This document shows, piece by piece, positions 6,214 through 14,472 of a DNA stretch of 21,881 bases. Each line of letters starts with the position of its first letter. Positions within the stretch are counted from its first letter, which is position 1. The DNA is from a bacterium (GTDB lineage: Bacteria; UBA9089; UBA9088; JAGUXG01): NCBI GenBank assembly GCA_030018505.1, contig JASEHO010000010.1, positions 1-21,881 on the forward strand. The letters are read 5' to 3'. The notes beneath the pieces are model-generated. The model saw nothing but the letters and a program-made list of their open reading frames with translations, was not told the DNA's origin and did not search any database. The position numbers and the translations under genes are program-made.

Positions 6214-8322
6214 ATGAAAGAAAAGAAAAAGAAGGGTGAAATCACTTGGGTTGTTCTCCCCCTACTCTTTATTTGTGCCATAATCTCCGGGCTATATATT
6301 GCCTCAATGCGATACTATACGGAAGGAGGTCTCTCCCTTCCATTAGATGACTCCTTCATCTTTTTTCAGTATGCCAAACAGTTTGCCGCAGGCCTTGCTT
6401 TTCAGTATAACACAGGAGATACTCCAACCACAGGTGTAACCTCCCTCCTTTACACACTTTTGCTTGTCCCTGGCTTCATATTGGGATTTGATGGCTTAAG
6501 TATAATTAAGTACTCTTTATTCCTTTCCCTTTTAACACTTATTGGAACTGGATTCTTTGCCTATCTTATTGGAAAACAGTTAGTCTCTCATATTGTGGGA
6601 GTTATCTCTATGCTTCTTGTTATTTTAAGTGGTCCTTTCATTTGGGCAACCTTCTCTGGAATGGACACAGGGCTATTTGGTTTTATGTTGGTTTTAACAT
6701 TCTGGACAGTTATTGCCTTTTATGAGAAGAAGAACCTCTTTCCTATAGCCATAGCTGGCTCTCTCCTTTCTATCACCAGACCCGAGGGGTTTATTGCCTC
6801 CATCATCCTCTTCTCTCTAATCTTTGTCAATCAGTTGATTAAGCCTAAAAATGAGAGGCTGCCTTTTATTCAATCTATTCTTTCGGCAGTTCCTGTTCTT
6901 TCTGGCATCCTCTGGTTATTACTAAACCTTATTCTCACAGGCTCAATAAGCTTCAACACCATAGCCTCAAAATCGCAATTCGCTACAGGCCATAGCTCTG
7001 TCTTAGATTGTCTGGCTACAGGCATCAGATACTTCTTCTTCTTATTGAAAGAGGTCTTTGCTGGATTTTCTGGGGATTATATTGGTGTTCTGAATGCCAA
7101 CTCAGGCTATCCTGCGGTCTATATCGCACCCTTTAGCCTTCTTTTCTTTATATTCGCTATATTTCCCCAAGCAACAGGAGAGGTGATTAAAAGAAGGCTG
7201 GGTGCATACTCTCTCGGTTTCTTGTGGTTCTTTGTTGGAATCTTTGTTGCATCCCTTTCAAAGCCTGATAATATTCATTGGCATAGATACATCATCCCTT
7301 ACTATCCCCTGTTTTTAATCATGGTGGCAGTTGGAGTCCATCAATTGAGCCAGACACTTCAAAAAGAAGGCTTTTTGGGAATCTCCATCTTTTTTGTTCT
7401 CTTTTCTTTTCTTACTGCCATTTATTTTGGCATCGCCTTTGGCAAAAACTGTAAGGATATTCATCTTCAGCAGATCACTATTGCCAGATGGATAGAAAAG
7501 AATATACCAGAGGATGCAGCAATAGCCCTAAATGATGCTGGTGCAATAAAGTATCTCAGCCAGAGATATTGTATTGACCTGGTCGGGCTTTGCTATCCAA
7601 AGATAGTAAGGTCAGGAACACATGCTGGAGATGGAAATGGCTCTCTCTATGAGACAGTTGAAAAACTTGAAAGAAAACCCGACTATTTTATCATTTATCC
7701 CTCCTGGTTTGCCTTTCCAGACTATGTCCTCGGTGAGGAAAAAGCCTCTTTTGGCCTTTCTGAGCCAACTGTAGCTGGAGCAGGCTCTGAGCCAATGAAG
7801 GTTTATAAGGCAAACTTCAGGTATATGAACACAGGCGATAATATTCAGCTTTCATTTACGAAGGAAACGATTGGGAAACTATTGCTTTCTGATAGGATAG
7901 ATATCGCAGATGTTGAGGATGAAAAGAGGCATAACCACAAAAGCTGGACAGCAGAACCAGGTCTTAGCAAGAGGACATTTGTTACATTAGCCTCGTATCA
8001 GGAAGAGCCAGAAAGGATTGTGGCAGATGCAGGAAGGGTTCTCACTGGCGGTGAAGAGTTTACCATAAAGACCATTCCAAATAAAGACCTCATCATAGTT
8101 GCCAGGACAACTGCTCCATTTAGTCTTGGTCTCTATATAAATGGCCAGGCGCGAGAGTGGTGGCGAAATCTTAAGGGAAGCCATGAGACATCCTTATGGC
8201 ATGAACCAATGGTAAAGATTCCTGGCTCCTATATCACTTCTGAAAAGACAAAGATAAGATTAGAGGTTGTTGACAAGCATCAGGTAAGCTATTTTACCAC
8301 ACATTACTGGTTCTATCAATAA
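6214..8322 (+). CDS. GT-C-fold membrane glycosyltransferase-like protein
   Basis: This is a polytopic membrane protein of 702 aa from ATG 6214, or 706 from an upstream TTG that I consider less likely. After a lysine-rich cytoplasmic start and a first membrane segment comes a loop with the acidic pair D45-D46 (PLDDSFIFFQYAKQFAAG). This is the pattern of GT-C glycosyltransferases that use polyprenyl-phosphate sugars. About ten hydrophobic segments and an SITRPEGFI motif follow. The last 230 or so residues are soluble and probably face outward. The donor and acceptor are unknown. It is followed after 19 bp by the DUF362 gene, so the two are probably co-transcribed. No Shine-Dalgarno sequence is evident. 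Confidence 0.65.
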   Translation: MKEKKKKGEITWVVLPLLFICAIISGLYIASMRYYTEGGLSLPLDDSFIFFQYAKQFAAGLAFQYNTGDTPTTGVTSLLYTLLLVPGFILGFDGLSIIKYSLFLSLLTLIGTGFFAYLIGKQLVSHIVGVISMLLVILSGPFIWATFSGMDTGLFGFMLVLTFWTVIAFYEKKNLFPIAIAGSLLSITRPEGFIASIILFSLIFVNQLIKPKNERLPFIQSILSAVPVLSGILWLLLNLILTGSISFNTIASKSQFATGHSSVLDCLATGIRYFFFLLKEVFAGFSGDYIGVLNANSGYPAVYIAPFSLLFFIFAIFPQATGEVIKRRLGAYSLGFLWFFVGIFVASLSKPDNIHWHRYIIPYYPLFLIMVAVGVHQLSQTLQKEGFLGISIFFVLFSFLTAIYFGIAFGKNCKDIHLQQITIARWIEKNIPEDAAIALNDAGAIKYLSQRYCIDLVGLCYPKIVRSGTHAGDGNGSLYETVEKLERKPDYFIIYPSWFAFPDYVLGEEKASFGLSEPTVAGAGSEPMKVYKANFRYMNTGDNIQLSFTKETIGKLLLSDRIDIADVEDEKRHNHKSWTAEPGLSKRTFVTLASYQEEPERIVADAGRVLTGGEEFTIKTIPNKDLIIVARTTAPFSLGLYINGQAREWWRNLKGSHETSLWHEPMVKIPGSYITSEKTKIRLEVVDKHQVSYFTTHYWFYQ

Positions 8323-8341
8323 GTGTTACCAATAACATTAT

Positions 8342-9421
8342 ATGAGTAAAGTTGCTGTTTTGCTGACAAGCCCTGAAACTGTGCTTGAGGATTATGAGAG
8401 ACTGCTTAAACTGGCAGAATTTGAGAAGGTTTTGCCAAAGGATACAGCTACTCTCCTTAAGATAAATATATCCTGGCACCACTGGTATCCTGCTTGTTCA
8501 ACCACACCCTGGCAATTGGAAGGGGTGATAAAGACACTCCTTGTAGCAGGGTATCCAAAGGAGAGTATCATTGGCACCCACAACAAAACCGTAGTTGTAA
8601 GTGATAGGGTAGGTGAGGTGCACAATAAACATAAGTTGGTAACAGACAAATATGGAATCCCTATGGTCTATCTGAATGAGGAAGGTGTCCAATGGGAAAG
8701 GTATGAGCCAAAAGGCAGGATGCTTGTCTTAGACAGGGTCTTTCCCAAAGGGATTCTTGTTCCTAAGACCTTTTTTGGAAAATCCATTATTCAGCTTCCG
8801 ACAATGAAGACCCATGTTTTTACCACTATTACTGGTGCGATGAAAAACGCTTTTGGCGGACTCCTTTCTGAAAACAGACACTGGACTCACGGTGTTATTC
8901 ATGAAACCCTGGTTGACCTCTTGACTATTCAAAAGGAACTTCATGCTGGGGTCTTTGCAGTTATGGATGCAACCTTTGCTGGAGAAGGGCCTGGCCCTCG
9001 GTGTATGATTCCCCATGTGAAGAATTATATCCTGGCCAGTCAAGACCAGGTTGCTATTGATGCTATTTCTGCTAAGATGCAGGGGTTTGACCCGCTATCC
9101 TTAAAGTTTATCCGTTTAGCCCATGAAAAAGGGCTTGGCTCAGGCGATCCGAGAGAGATAGAAATAGTTGGTGAGGATATATCAGGAGTCAACTTTAGAT
9201 TTAAGTGGGGCGACACCCTGGCTAGCAAGGGTCAAAAGGCAATATATCACGGTTTCCTTAAGCCTTTTGAACACCTCTTGCTCAGAACACCAATAGTCCC
9301 CTGGTCATTTCTTGCTTCAAAACTTTACCATGACCTTTACTGGTATCCATTCGTTGGAAAAAAAAGGGTAAGAGAGATGCAAAAGACTGGCTGGGGACAG
9401 CTCTTCTTAAACTATAGGTAA
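8342..9421 (+). CDS. DUF362 family protein
   Basis: This 359-aa protein has the layout of DUF362 proteins. An N-terminal ATLLKINISW strand is followed by the TTPWQLEGVIKTLLVAGY segment, then the central LPTMKTHVFTTITGAMKN block and a VMDATFAGEGPGPR motif, and a late VAIDAISAKMQGFDP block. No cysteine-rich ferredoxin domain is present, unlike some longer members. The biochemical role of this family is not settled, so I assign none. The last 60 residues (YHDLYWYPFVG and around) are aromatic-rich and may associate with the membrane. The position 19 bp after the GT-C gene suggests a shared transcript. Confidence 0.75.
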   Translation: MSKVAVLLTSPETVLEDYERLLKLAEFEKVLPKDTATLLKINISWHHWYPACSTTPWQLEGVIKTLLVAGYPKESIIGTHNKTVVVSDRVGEVHNKHKLVTDKYGIPMVYLNEEGVQWERYEPKGRMLVLDRVFPKGILVPKTFFGKSIIQLPTMKTHVFTTITGAMKNAFGGLLSENRHWTHGVIHETLVDLLTIQKELHAGVFAVMDATFAGEGPGPRCMIPHVKNYILASQDQVAIDAISAKMQGFDPLSLKFIRLAHEKGLGSGDPREIEIVGEDISGVNFRFKWGDTLASKGQKAIYHGFLKPFEHLLLRTPIVPWSFLASKLYHDLYWYPFVGKKRVREMQKTGWGQLFLNYR

Positions 9422-9434
9422 GCGTTCAACTTTC

Positions 9435-9625
9435 GTAACACTTTAGCCATTATGAAGCAATAATCTCTATCGGTGAGGGAAAAATTCAATGCAAAATGCA
9501 AAACTAACAACTATCAATTCAAAATTACTCCTCTTCTTCAAATGTTAATTGATAATTGCTAATTGATAATTTTACATTGAATTCCCTTTTTACTTAGTTG
9601 TTGCTTCACCTGGCTAAATAGTTAC
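9435..9625. mobile_element. Second MITE: 191-bp fold-back element with 8-bp target duplication
   Basis: CAACTTTC occurs immediately outside both ends (9427-9434 and 9626-9633). The element starts GTAACACTTTAGCCA and ends with the reverse complement of GTAACTATTTAGCCA. Pairing continues inward over most of its length (TGAAGCAA, GGGAA..TTCAATG and TATCAATT blocks), giving one long imperfect hairpin. It is non-coding. It shares the GTAA end and the 8-bp duplication with the element at 3378-3582 but differs in sequence, so the two are separate families that may use related transposases. Confidence 0.83.
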
Positions 9626-9750
9626 CAACTTTCAATCGTCAGCGGTCAGATGGAGAAGGAGATGTTTAGAGTTTTCGAGATATACCTGTCTAAAGTGCTA
9701 CGCATAGGCAGGAATGTATGTTCTGAAGGTACATAGGTTTCATTACAAAA

Positions 9751-9800
9751 ACTGATAGCTGAAAGCTTTCGGCTGAACAGTTATAAAAAACTGTAGGAGG
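9751..9800 (+). promoter_or_regulatory. acsB leader: hairpins and strong ribosome binding site
   Basis: An 18-base near-palindrome, AGCTGAAAGCTTTCGGCT (9757-9774), is followed by a small ACAGT/ACTGT stem (9777-9793). The Shine-Dalgarno GGAGG (9796-9800) comes next, eight bases before the ATG at 9809. The second stem abuts the ribosome binding site and could affect its access. A CCTGTCTA/TAGGCAGG stem lies further upstream (about 9690-9717). I see no convincing promoter boxes between the MITE and acsB. Confidence 0.45.
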
Positions 9801-9808
9801 TAGAAAAT

Positions 9809-12016
9809 ATGTCAAAGATAATTGCATCAGCAGCAATCAGGGGTGGGTATAAGTTAGTTGAGCGGGCAGAAAAAGAGCTTAAGGAAGCCACTAAAAAGTT
9901 TGGCAAGGAAAGGCTCGTGGAATTCCCTAATACAGGCTATTATTTGCCTATTATCTATGGGATGACCGGGATAAAAGTAAAGAAATTAGGGGATATGGAG
10001 CAGGTTATTGAAGAGGCAAAGAATCTCTTGCCTCCACATCCTACAGAGAATGTCTGGTTACCATATTTGGGTGGCACATTGGATGCTGGTATGGCTACCC
10101 TGTTTGCTGAGGAGATAATTGAGGCATTAAAGTATCTTGACCAGCCCATCCCTTATCTAATAGCCCCATCACCGGATGAAGAGCATCTTTGGATTGGTGC
10201 GGCTGATGATAAGATATTGCGTGAGAGAGGAATTGAATTTGTAGATGGCACAGCCCCTGGATTTGCGGCTTGTGTTGGCTCGCTTCCTGATGCAGATACT
10301 GCGGCAAAAATAGCCCATGAGCTTCAGGAAAAAAGCCTTTATGTCTTTATGTGTGCTGAGCATAATGGTAAAAGAATGGCTGAACAGCTAAAAGAAAAGA
10401 ATGTCCAGATGGGCTGGGAGACAAGGCTTGTGCCCTTTGGACCAGATATTACTGCGGCTGTCTTTGCCCTTGGTTTTGCCGCCAGAGCAGCTATGTCTTT
10501 TGGTGGTGTCAAACCAGGCGATGCCAAGAGAATTTTGATGTATAATCGTCACCGAGTCTTTGCCTTTGTCTTAGCCTTTGGTGAGGTTACAGATGAATGG
10601 TATGCCACAGCTGCCGGGGCAATCAACTATGGCTTTCCAACCATAGCTGATACAGATATACCAACTATCTATCCAAGGGGAATATGCCTCTATGAGCATG
10701 TAGTCCCAAATATTCCTCACGCAGAGATAGTGGAAAAGGCTTTACAGGTTAGAGGGCTAAAGGTAGTCCATACCAAGATAGATATACCTGTCTCCTATGC
10801 CCCTGCCTTTGAGGGTGAAAGGATACGGAAAGAGGATGTCTTTCTTGAGGTGTCTGGTTTTAGAACCGGCAAACCCTCTTTTGAATATACAGTAATGAGG
10901 CCTTCTGAAAGCATAGAGGATGGCAAGATAGAGGTAATAGGTCCTGATTTAGATGAGATAGAGGGTGAAAGCCTGGCCCTTGGTCTGGTGATAGAGGTGG
11001 CTGGGGCAAGGTTTCAGAAGGATTTTGAGCCAATATTAGAGCGACAGATACATAAGCTCATCAATGAAGCTCAAGGTATTTGGCATGCAGGACAGCGGGA
11101 TGGAAACTGGATAAGAATAAGCAAGTCTGCCTATGACAAGGGTTTCAGGCTCAAACACTTTGGAAATATTATCCATGCCAAATACCACGAGGCTTATTCA
11201 AGTATAGTGGATAAGGTGGCTATAAAGATTTATACAAAAGAAGATGAGGTAAAAGAACTGTTGGCTGAGGCTAAAGCAAGCTATCTGGCAAGGGATGAGA
11301 GGACTGCTGGAATGACAGATGAGGGTGTGGATATATTCTATTCCTGCACCCTTTGCCAATCCTTTGCTCCGACCCATGTCTGCGTTGTCACGCCTGAAAG
11401 ACCGGGTTTATGCGGAGCCTATAGCTGGCTTGATTGCAAGGCATCTTATGAGATAGACCCTTATGGAGCCAATAAACCTGTCAAGAAGGGTGAGGCAATA
11501 GACGAAAAGAAGGGGCAATGGAAGGGGATAAATGAAGCTGTCTATCTCCTCTCTCAGAATAAGATAGAGAGAATGAATGCCTATACAATGCTGGAGGATG
11601 TTATGACCTCTTGCGGTTGTTTTGAATGTATCTCTGCACTTTTGCCTTTAGCTAATGGAATTATGGTTGTTGACAGGGATTCTACAATGATGACTCCCTG
11701 TGGAATGAAGTTTTCCACTTTGGCTGGCTCTGTAGGTGGAGGCTTGCAGACACCTGGATTTATAGGCCATTCCAAGTTTTATATTGGCTCTAAGAAATTC
11801 ATCTCTGCTGATGGTGGTATATTGAGGCTTACCTGGATGCCCAAAAACCTGAAAGAACAATTAAGGGCAAGGATTGATGAAAGGGCAAAAGAATTGGGTG
11901 TAGAAGGTTTCTGTGATATGATTGCTGATGAGACAACTGCTCTTACCCAGGAAGAGGTTCTGACTTATTTAGAAAGGGTCAGCCATCCAGCCTTAAAGAT
12001 GGAGCCAATGGTGTAG
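9809..12016 (+). CDS. acsB: Acetyl-CoA synthase (CODH/ACS complex catalytic subunit)
   Basis: This 735-aa enzyme joins CO, a methyl group from the corrinoid protein and CoA into acetyl-CoA at the nickel-iron-sulfur A-cluster, the last step of the Wood-Ljungdahl pathway. All six A-cluster cysteines are present: C513, C516, C525, C535, C602 and C604. Their spacings (3, 9, 10, 67, 2) equal those known for the Moorella thermoacetica enzyme (506, 509, 518, 528, 595, 597) with a constant offset of seven. The N-terminal domain of about 310 residues, which contacts CO dehydrogenase and is lacking in archaeal CdhC, is present, so this is the bacterial type. The CODH, corrinoid protein and methyltransferase genes are not in the window. 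The start is fixed by a strong Shine-Dalgarno. Confidence 0.97.
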   Translation: MSKIIASAAIRGGYKLVERAEKELKEATKKFGKERLVEFPNTGYYLPIIYGMTGIKVKKLGDMEQVIEEAKNLLPPHPTENVWLPYLGGTLDAGMATLFAEEIIEALKYLDQPIPYLIAPSPDEEHLWIGAADDKILRERGIEFVDGTAPGFAACVGSLPDADTAAKIAHELQEKSLYVFMCAEHNGKRMAEQLKEKNVQMGWETRLVPFGPDITAAVFALGFAARAAMSFGGVKPGDAKRILMYNRHRVFAFVLAFGEVTDEWYATAAGAINYGFPTIADTDIPTIYPRGICLYEHVVPNIPHAEIVEKALQVRGLKVVHTKIDIPVSYAPAFEGERIRKEDVFLEVSGFRTGKPSFEYTVMRPSESIEDGKIEVIGPDLDEIEGESLALGLVIEVAGARFQKDFEPILERQIHKLINEAQGIWHAGQRDGNWIRISKSAYDKGFRLKHFGNIIHAKYHEAYSSIVDKVAIKIYTKEDEVKELLAEAKASYLARDERTAGMTDEGVDIFYSCTLCQSFAPTHVCVVTPERPGLCGAYSWLDCKASYEIDPYGANKPVKKGEAIDEKKGQWKGINEAVYLLSQNKIERMNAYTMLEDVMTSCGCFECISALLPLANGIMVVDRDSTMMTPCGMKFSTLAGSVGGGLQTPGFIGHSKFYIGSKKFISADGGILRLTWMPKNLKEQLRARIDERAKELGVEGFCDMIADETTALTQEEVLTYLERVSHPALKMEPMV

Positions 12017-12053
12017 AGGAAGGCATAAATCAGCCTTGTTTGTCCTATTTTTC

Positions 12054-12081
12054 TTGACCCGTCCATTCTTATTTTTATACA
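12054..12081 (+). promoter_or_regulatory. Possible promoter directly before hdrC
   Basis: TTGACC (12054-12059) and TATACA (12076-12081) are 16 bases apart. Only nine bases separate the -10 box from the ATG at 12091, and no Shine-Dalgarno is visible, so a leaderless hdrC transcript is possible in addition to read-through from acsB. Confidence 0.4.
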
Positions 12082-12090
12082 CTATAGCCT

Positions 12091-12591
12091 ATGGACAAAA
12101 AATATATTATAGAATCTATAGGCAAGTGCCTTCAGTGCCTGAAATGCACGGCTGGTTGTCCTCTTGCCTCCTGGATGGATTATAAGCCAAATCAGATAAA
12201 TCGTTTAATCCAAATGGGAGATAGGAAAAAGGTGCTGAGTTCAGCTACTATCTGGTTGTGTGTTGGGTGTCAGACCTGCGTTACCAGATGCCCGATGAAG
12301 ATAGACATACCCCATCTTATGGATACCTTGCGTCAACTGGCGGTAAAGGAAAAGGTATCAAGTCAGCCGAATATAACAATATTCCATCAGTTATTTCTTA
12401 ATAGTATCAAAAGATGGGGACGGGTATGCGAGCTTGAGTTGATTGGGCTTTATAAGTTAAAGAGTGGTAGCCTCTTTCAGGATATAAAATTAGGCAAGGA
12501 GATGTTTAAGAAGGGAAAACTCTCGATATTGCCGCAGATACTTAAGGGCAAAAAGGAGATAAAGGAGATGTTTAAGAAGAAAGATGGATAA
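12091..12591 (+). CDS. hdrC: HdrC-like 4Fe-4S protein (heterodisulfide reductase subunit C family)
   Basis: This 166-aa protein carries two complete 4Fe-4S binding sets, C13-x2-C16-x2-C19-x3-C23 and C57-x2-C60-x2-C63-x3-C67, as in HdrC. HdrC passes electrons between HdrA and the catalytic HdrB subunit. Downstream of residue 90 it is lysine-rich and has no further motif. The gene follows acsB by 74 bp. In several acetyl-CoA pathway bacteria hdr genes of this type lie with acs or methylene-tetrahydrofolate reductase genes, which suggests an electron-transfer role here. No hdrB or hdrA follows; unrelated accessory genes begin at once. HdrC may therefore be an orphan whose partners lie elsewhere or were displaced. 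Confidence 0.8.
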   Translation: MDKKYIIESIGKCLQCLKCTAGCPLASWMDYKPNQINRLIQMGDRKKVLSSATIWLCVGCQTCVTRCPMKIDIPHLMDTLRQLAVKEKVSSQPNITIFHQLFLNSIKRWGRVCELELIGLYKLKSGSLFQDIKLGKEMFKKGKLSILPQILKGKKEIKEMFKKKDG

Positions 12592-12596
12592 GAATA

Positions 12597-12680
12597 ATGA
12601 AGATTAGTAATGTAGAACCGTTGGAGGTTTTTGAGATTGCGGATTTGATTGAGCCTCAACGTTTGAGAAAGGAGGAATAA
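12597..12680 (+). CDS. 27-codon mini-ORF with NVEPLE motif
   Basis: This small ORF (begins MKISNVEPLEVFEI, ends LRKEE) lies between hdrC and the GHKL gene. Its last codons contain the AAAGGAGG Shine-Dalgarno of the GHKL gene, and its stop is one base before that ATG, which would allow translational coupling. About 54 bases of it (from 12600) recur with roughly 80% identity at 16314-16367, upstream of the Type III mod gene. I do not recognise the peptide. It could be a leader peptide or a fragment of a lost gene. Confidence 0.4.
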   Translation: MKISNVEPLEVFEIADLIEPQRLRKEE

Positions 12681-12681
12681 A

Positions 12682-14421
12682 ATGTCAAACTTTGTTATTG
12701 AGCCAAAAGTAGATGGACCCCGAGAATTCTTGGAGATAGCAAACGATTTTGCTAATCCATTAGAATTAGTTAGGGAGGCCATCAGTAATTCGTTTGATGC
12801 TAATGCCAATTTTATGCGGTTTAAGTTTTATGTAGAAAAAGAATATGGTGAAGATGTTTTTATAATATTTATAGAGGATGATGGGCATGGAATGGACAAA
12901 AAAGAGATGCAAGCTTTTTTTGATTTAGGAAACTCTACTACACGAGAAGATCCAGAAAGTATAGGGGAGAAAGGACATGGCACAAAAGTATATTTTAACA
13001 GCAAAGAAATAGAGGTGGAAACATCAAAAGGAGAAAATCATCTGATTTATAAAGCTACTATGAAAGACCCCATTAGGAATTTGCATGACGATAAAATACC
13101 AGAGGTTCAGGTAGATGAGAAAGATAATTCAGGAAACTGGAAGGGGACAAAAATATGGGTTAAAGGTTACAATAACAACAGGCGAGATAAATTCACACAT
13201 GAAAGATTAAAAGATTATATTCTATGGTCTACTAAATTTGGCTCACCAGAAAAGGAATTTGGTATATCTAAAAACGAAGATAAGAAATTATTTCTTAAAG
13301 GTGTTGATAAATCTGAAGAGGAGGAATTGAGTTTCGGCCACATGTTTCCAGAAGAGAATAAAAATGTAGAGAAACTATTTGATGAGAAAGGAATGTCTGC
13401 ACCTAAATATTATGTCAGAAAGTGGAAAAAGGAAGGGTATCTTCCCAATTTCCCAGACAAAAAATATCAAGCTATTTTTTATGTAGAGGGAGATGCGATA
13501 AAAAGAGAATCTAACCCGATGTTACGTAGACAAGGATATGTAGCTCCAGAAGGTGCTTATGCGGTAGCTGAAAGGTACGGTTTATGGGTATGTAAAGACT
13601 ACATCCCCATACAACGGAAAATCGAATGGATTGTAACCAAAGGTACTGAATATGTCAGATTTCATGCATTCTTCAATTTTCAGGGATTTAGATTAACTGC
13701 CAATCGTGCTTCTGTCGAGAATACCCCTTCTGAGATAATGAAAGATATAGAAACAGAGGTAAGAAAAATATATAATGAAATAACTGATAGTGACGATTGG
13801 GACAGTTTGGAGTGGTTGGAGCAAGAGGCTTCTGGTGAGTTAACTAAAGAAAAGGAGAAAAAAGATTATGAGAAGCGAATAAAAAGAAGCCAAAAAGTAA
13901 AAGTTGCTGAATATCAAGGCCATACTCTTATTGAGCCCATAAAAGAAAACAAGTATCCTTCCGAACAAGGTGTATACTCTTTATTTTTAATCTTAAAAGT
14001 TCTAAAACCAGATCTATTTCCATTTGAAATAGTTGATTATGATACTCATTTTGGGATTGATGTGATAGCAAGAGAACCTTCAGGTCTTAGCATAGATAAA
14101 TCCCACCTACATTATGTAGAATTTAAAGGAAAATTAACCTCTCCACTCAACCATTCTTTTGAATATTTAAAAAGTATTGTTTGTTGGGATACTGATATTT
14201 TAGATGGAGGAGCTATCGTAGATGTATCCAGAAAAGAAAGAACGATGAAAATTATCTCTGCTTCTGACCCGAACAATAAGGATAAATATACTAAGTATTT
14301 TTTAGACGACCCTGCAAGTTATAAAAAAATTGAAGTATTCGTGCTAAAGGATTATCTAAAAGAAAAAATAGGAATTGAATTTAGACCAAGAACGGTTGCC
14401 ACTTCATCCAGTAGCGGATAA
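12682..14421 (+). CDS. GHKL (Hsp90/MORC-like) ATPase with C-terminal PD-(D/E)XK-like domain
   Basis: This is a 579-aa protein of unknown function. The N-terminal third has the full GHKL ATP-binding signature: N box E32-x3-N36-x2-D39, G1 box DDGHGMD (66-72) and G2 box GEKGHGTK (95-102). A middle region up to about residue 370 may be a transducer domain (QGFRLTANRASVEN). A charged coiled stretch (about 385-410) follows. The end resembles a restriction-endonuclease-fold domain: GID460, then YVE480-F-K482-GK. This suggests an ATP-dependent clamp or sensor joined to a nuclease. The position between toxin-antitoxin and restriction genes favours a defence role, but that is inference. A strong AAAGGAGG sets the start. 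Confidence 0.7.
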   Translation: MSNFVIEPKVDGPREFLEIANDFANPLELVREAISNSFDANANFMRFKFYVEKEYGEDVFIIFIEDDGHGMDKKEMQAFFDLGNSTTREDPESIGEKGHGTKVYFNSKEIEVETSKGENHLIYKATMKDPIRNLHDDKIPEVQVDEKDNSGNWKGTKIWVKGYNNNRRDKFTHERLKDYILWSTKFGSPEKEFGISKNEDKKLFLKGVDKSEEEELSFGHMFPEENKNVEKLFDEKGMSAPKYYVRKWKKEGYLPNFPDKKYQAIFYVEGDAIKRESNPMLRRQGYVAPEGAYAVAERYGLWVCKDYIPIQRKIEWIVTKGTEYVRFHAFFNFQGFRLTANRASVENTPSEIMKDIETEVRKIYNEITDSDDWDSLEWLEQEASGELTKEKEKKDYEKRIKRSQKVKVAEYQGHTLIEPIKENKYPSEQGVYSLFLILKVLKPDLFPFEIVDYDTHFGIDVIAREPSGLSIDKSHLHYVEFKGKLTSPLNHSFEYLKSIVCWDTDILDGGAIVDVSRKERTMKIISASDPNNKDKYTKYFLDDPASYKKIEVFVLKDYLKEKIGIEFRPRTVATSSSSG

Positions 14422-14467
14422 AAGACTTCGTTTTACTTTGTCTTTCTCGGCAACTTCTTTTATCCGC
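14414..14467. repeat. 11-bp perfect inverted repeat at the end of the GHKL gene
   Basis: GCGGATAAAAG (14414-14424), which contains the GHKL stop codon, and its exact reverse complement CTTTTATCCGC (14457-14467) enclose a 32-base loop. No T-run follows, so it is not a standard terminator. The arms could instead be the ends of a small inserted segment. Confidence 0.5.
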
Positions 14468-14472
14468 AAGCC

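Noticed and set aside
8392..9228. Several minus-strand frames opposite the DUF362 gene
   Set aside because: They overlap each other and a well-supported gene, and their sequences look like reverse-frame translations.
9757..9774. Palindrome before acsB as an intrinsic terminator
   Set aside because: No T-run follows, and it sits just upstream of a strong ribosome binding site, so a leader structure is more likely.
9955..11860. Multiple minus-strand frames inside acsB
   Set aside because: acsB is certain from its cysteine ligands; these are chance antisense frames.
12477..12809. Minus-strand 110-codon frame across the hdrC / GHKL junction
   Set aside because: It spans two well-supported genes and their ribosome binding site and has no start signal.
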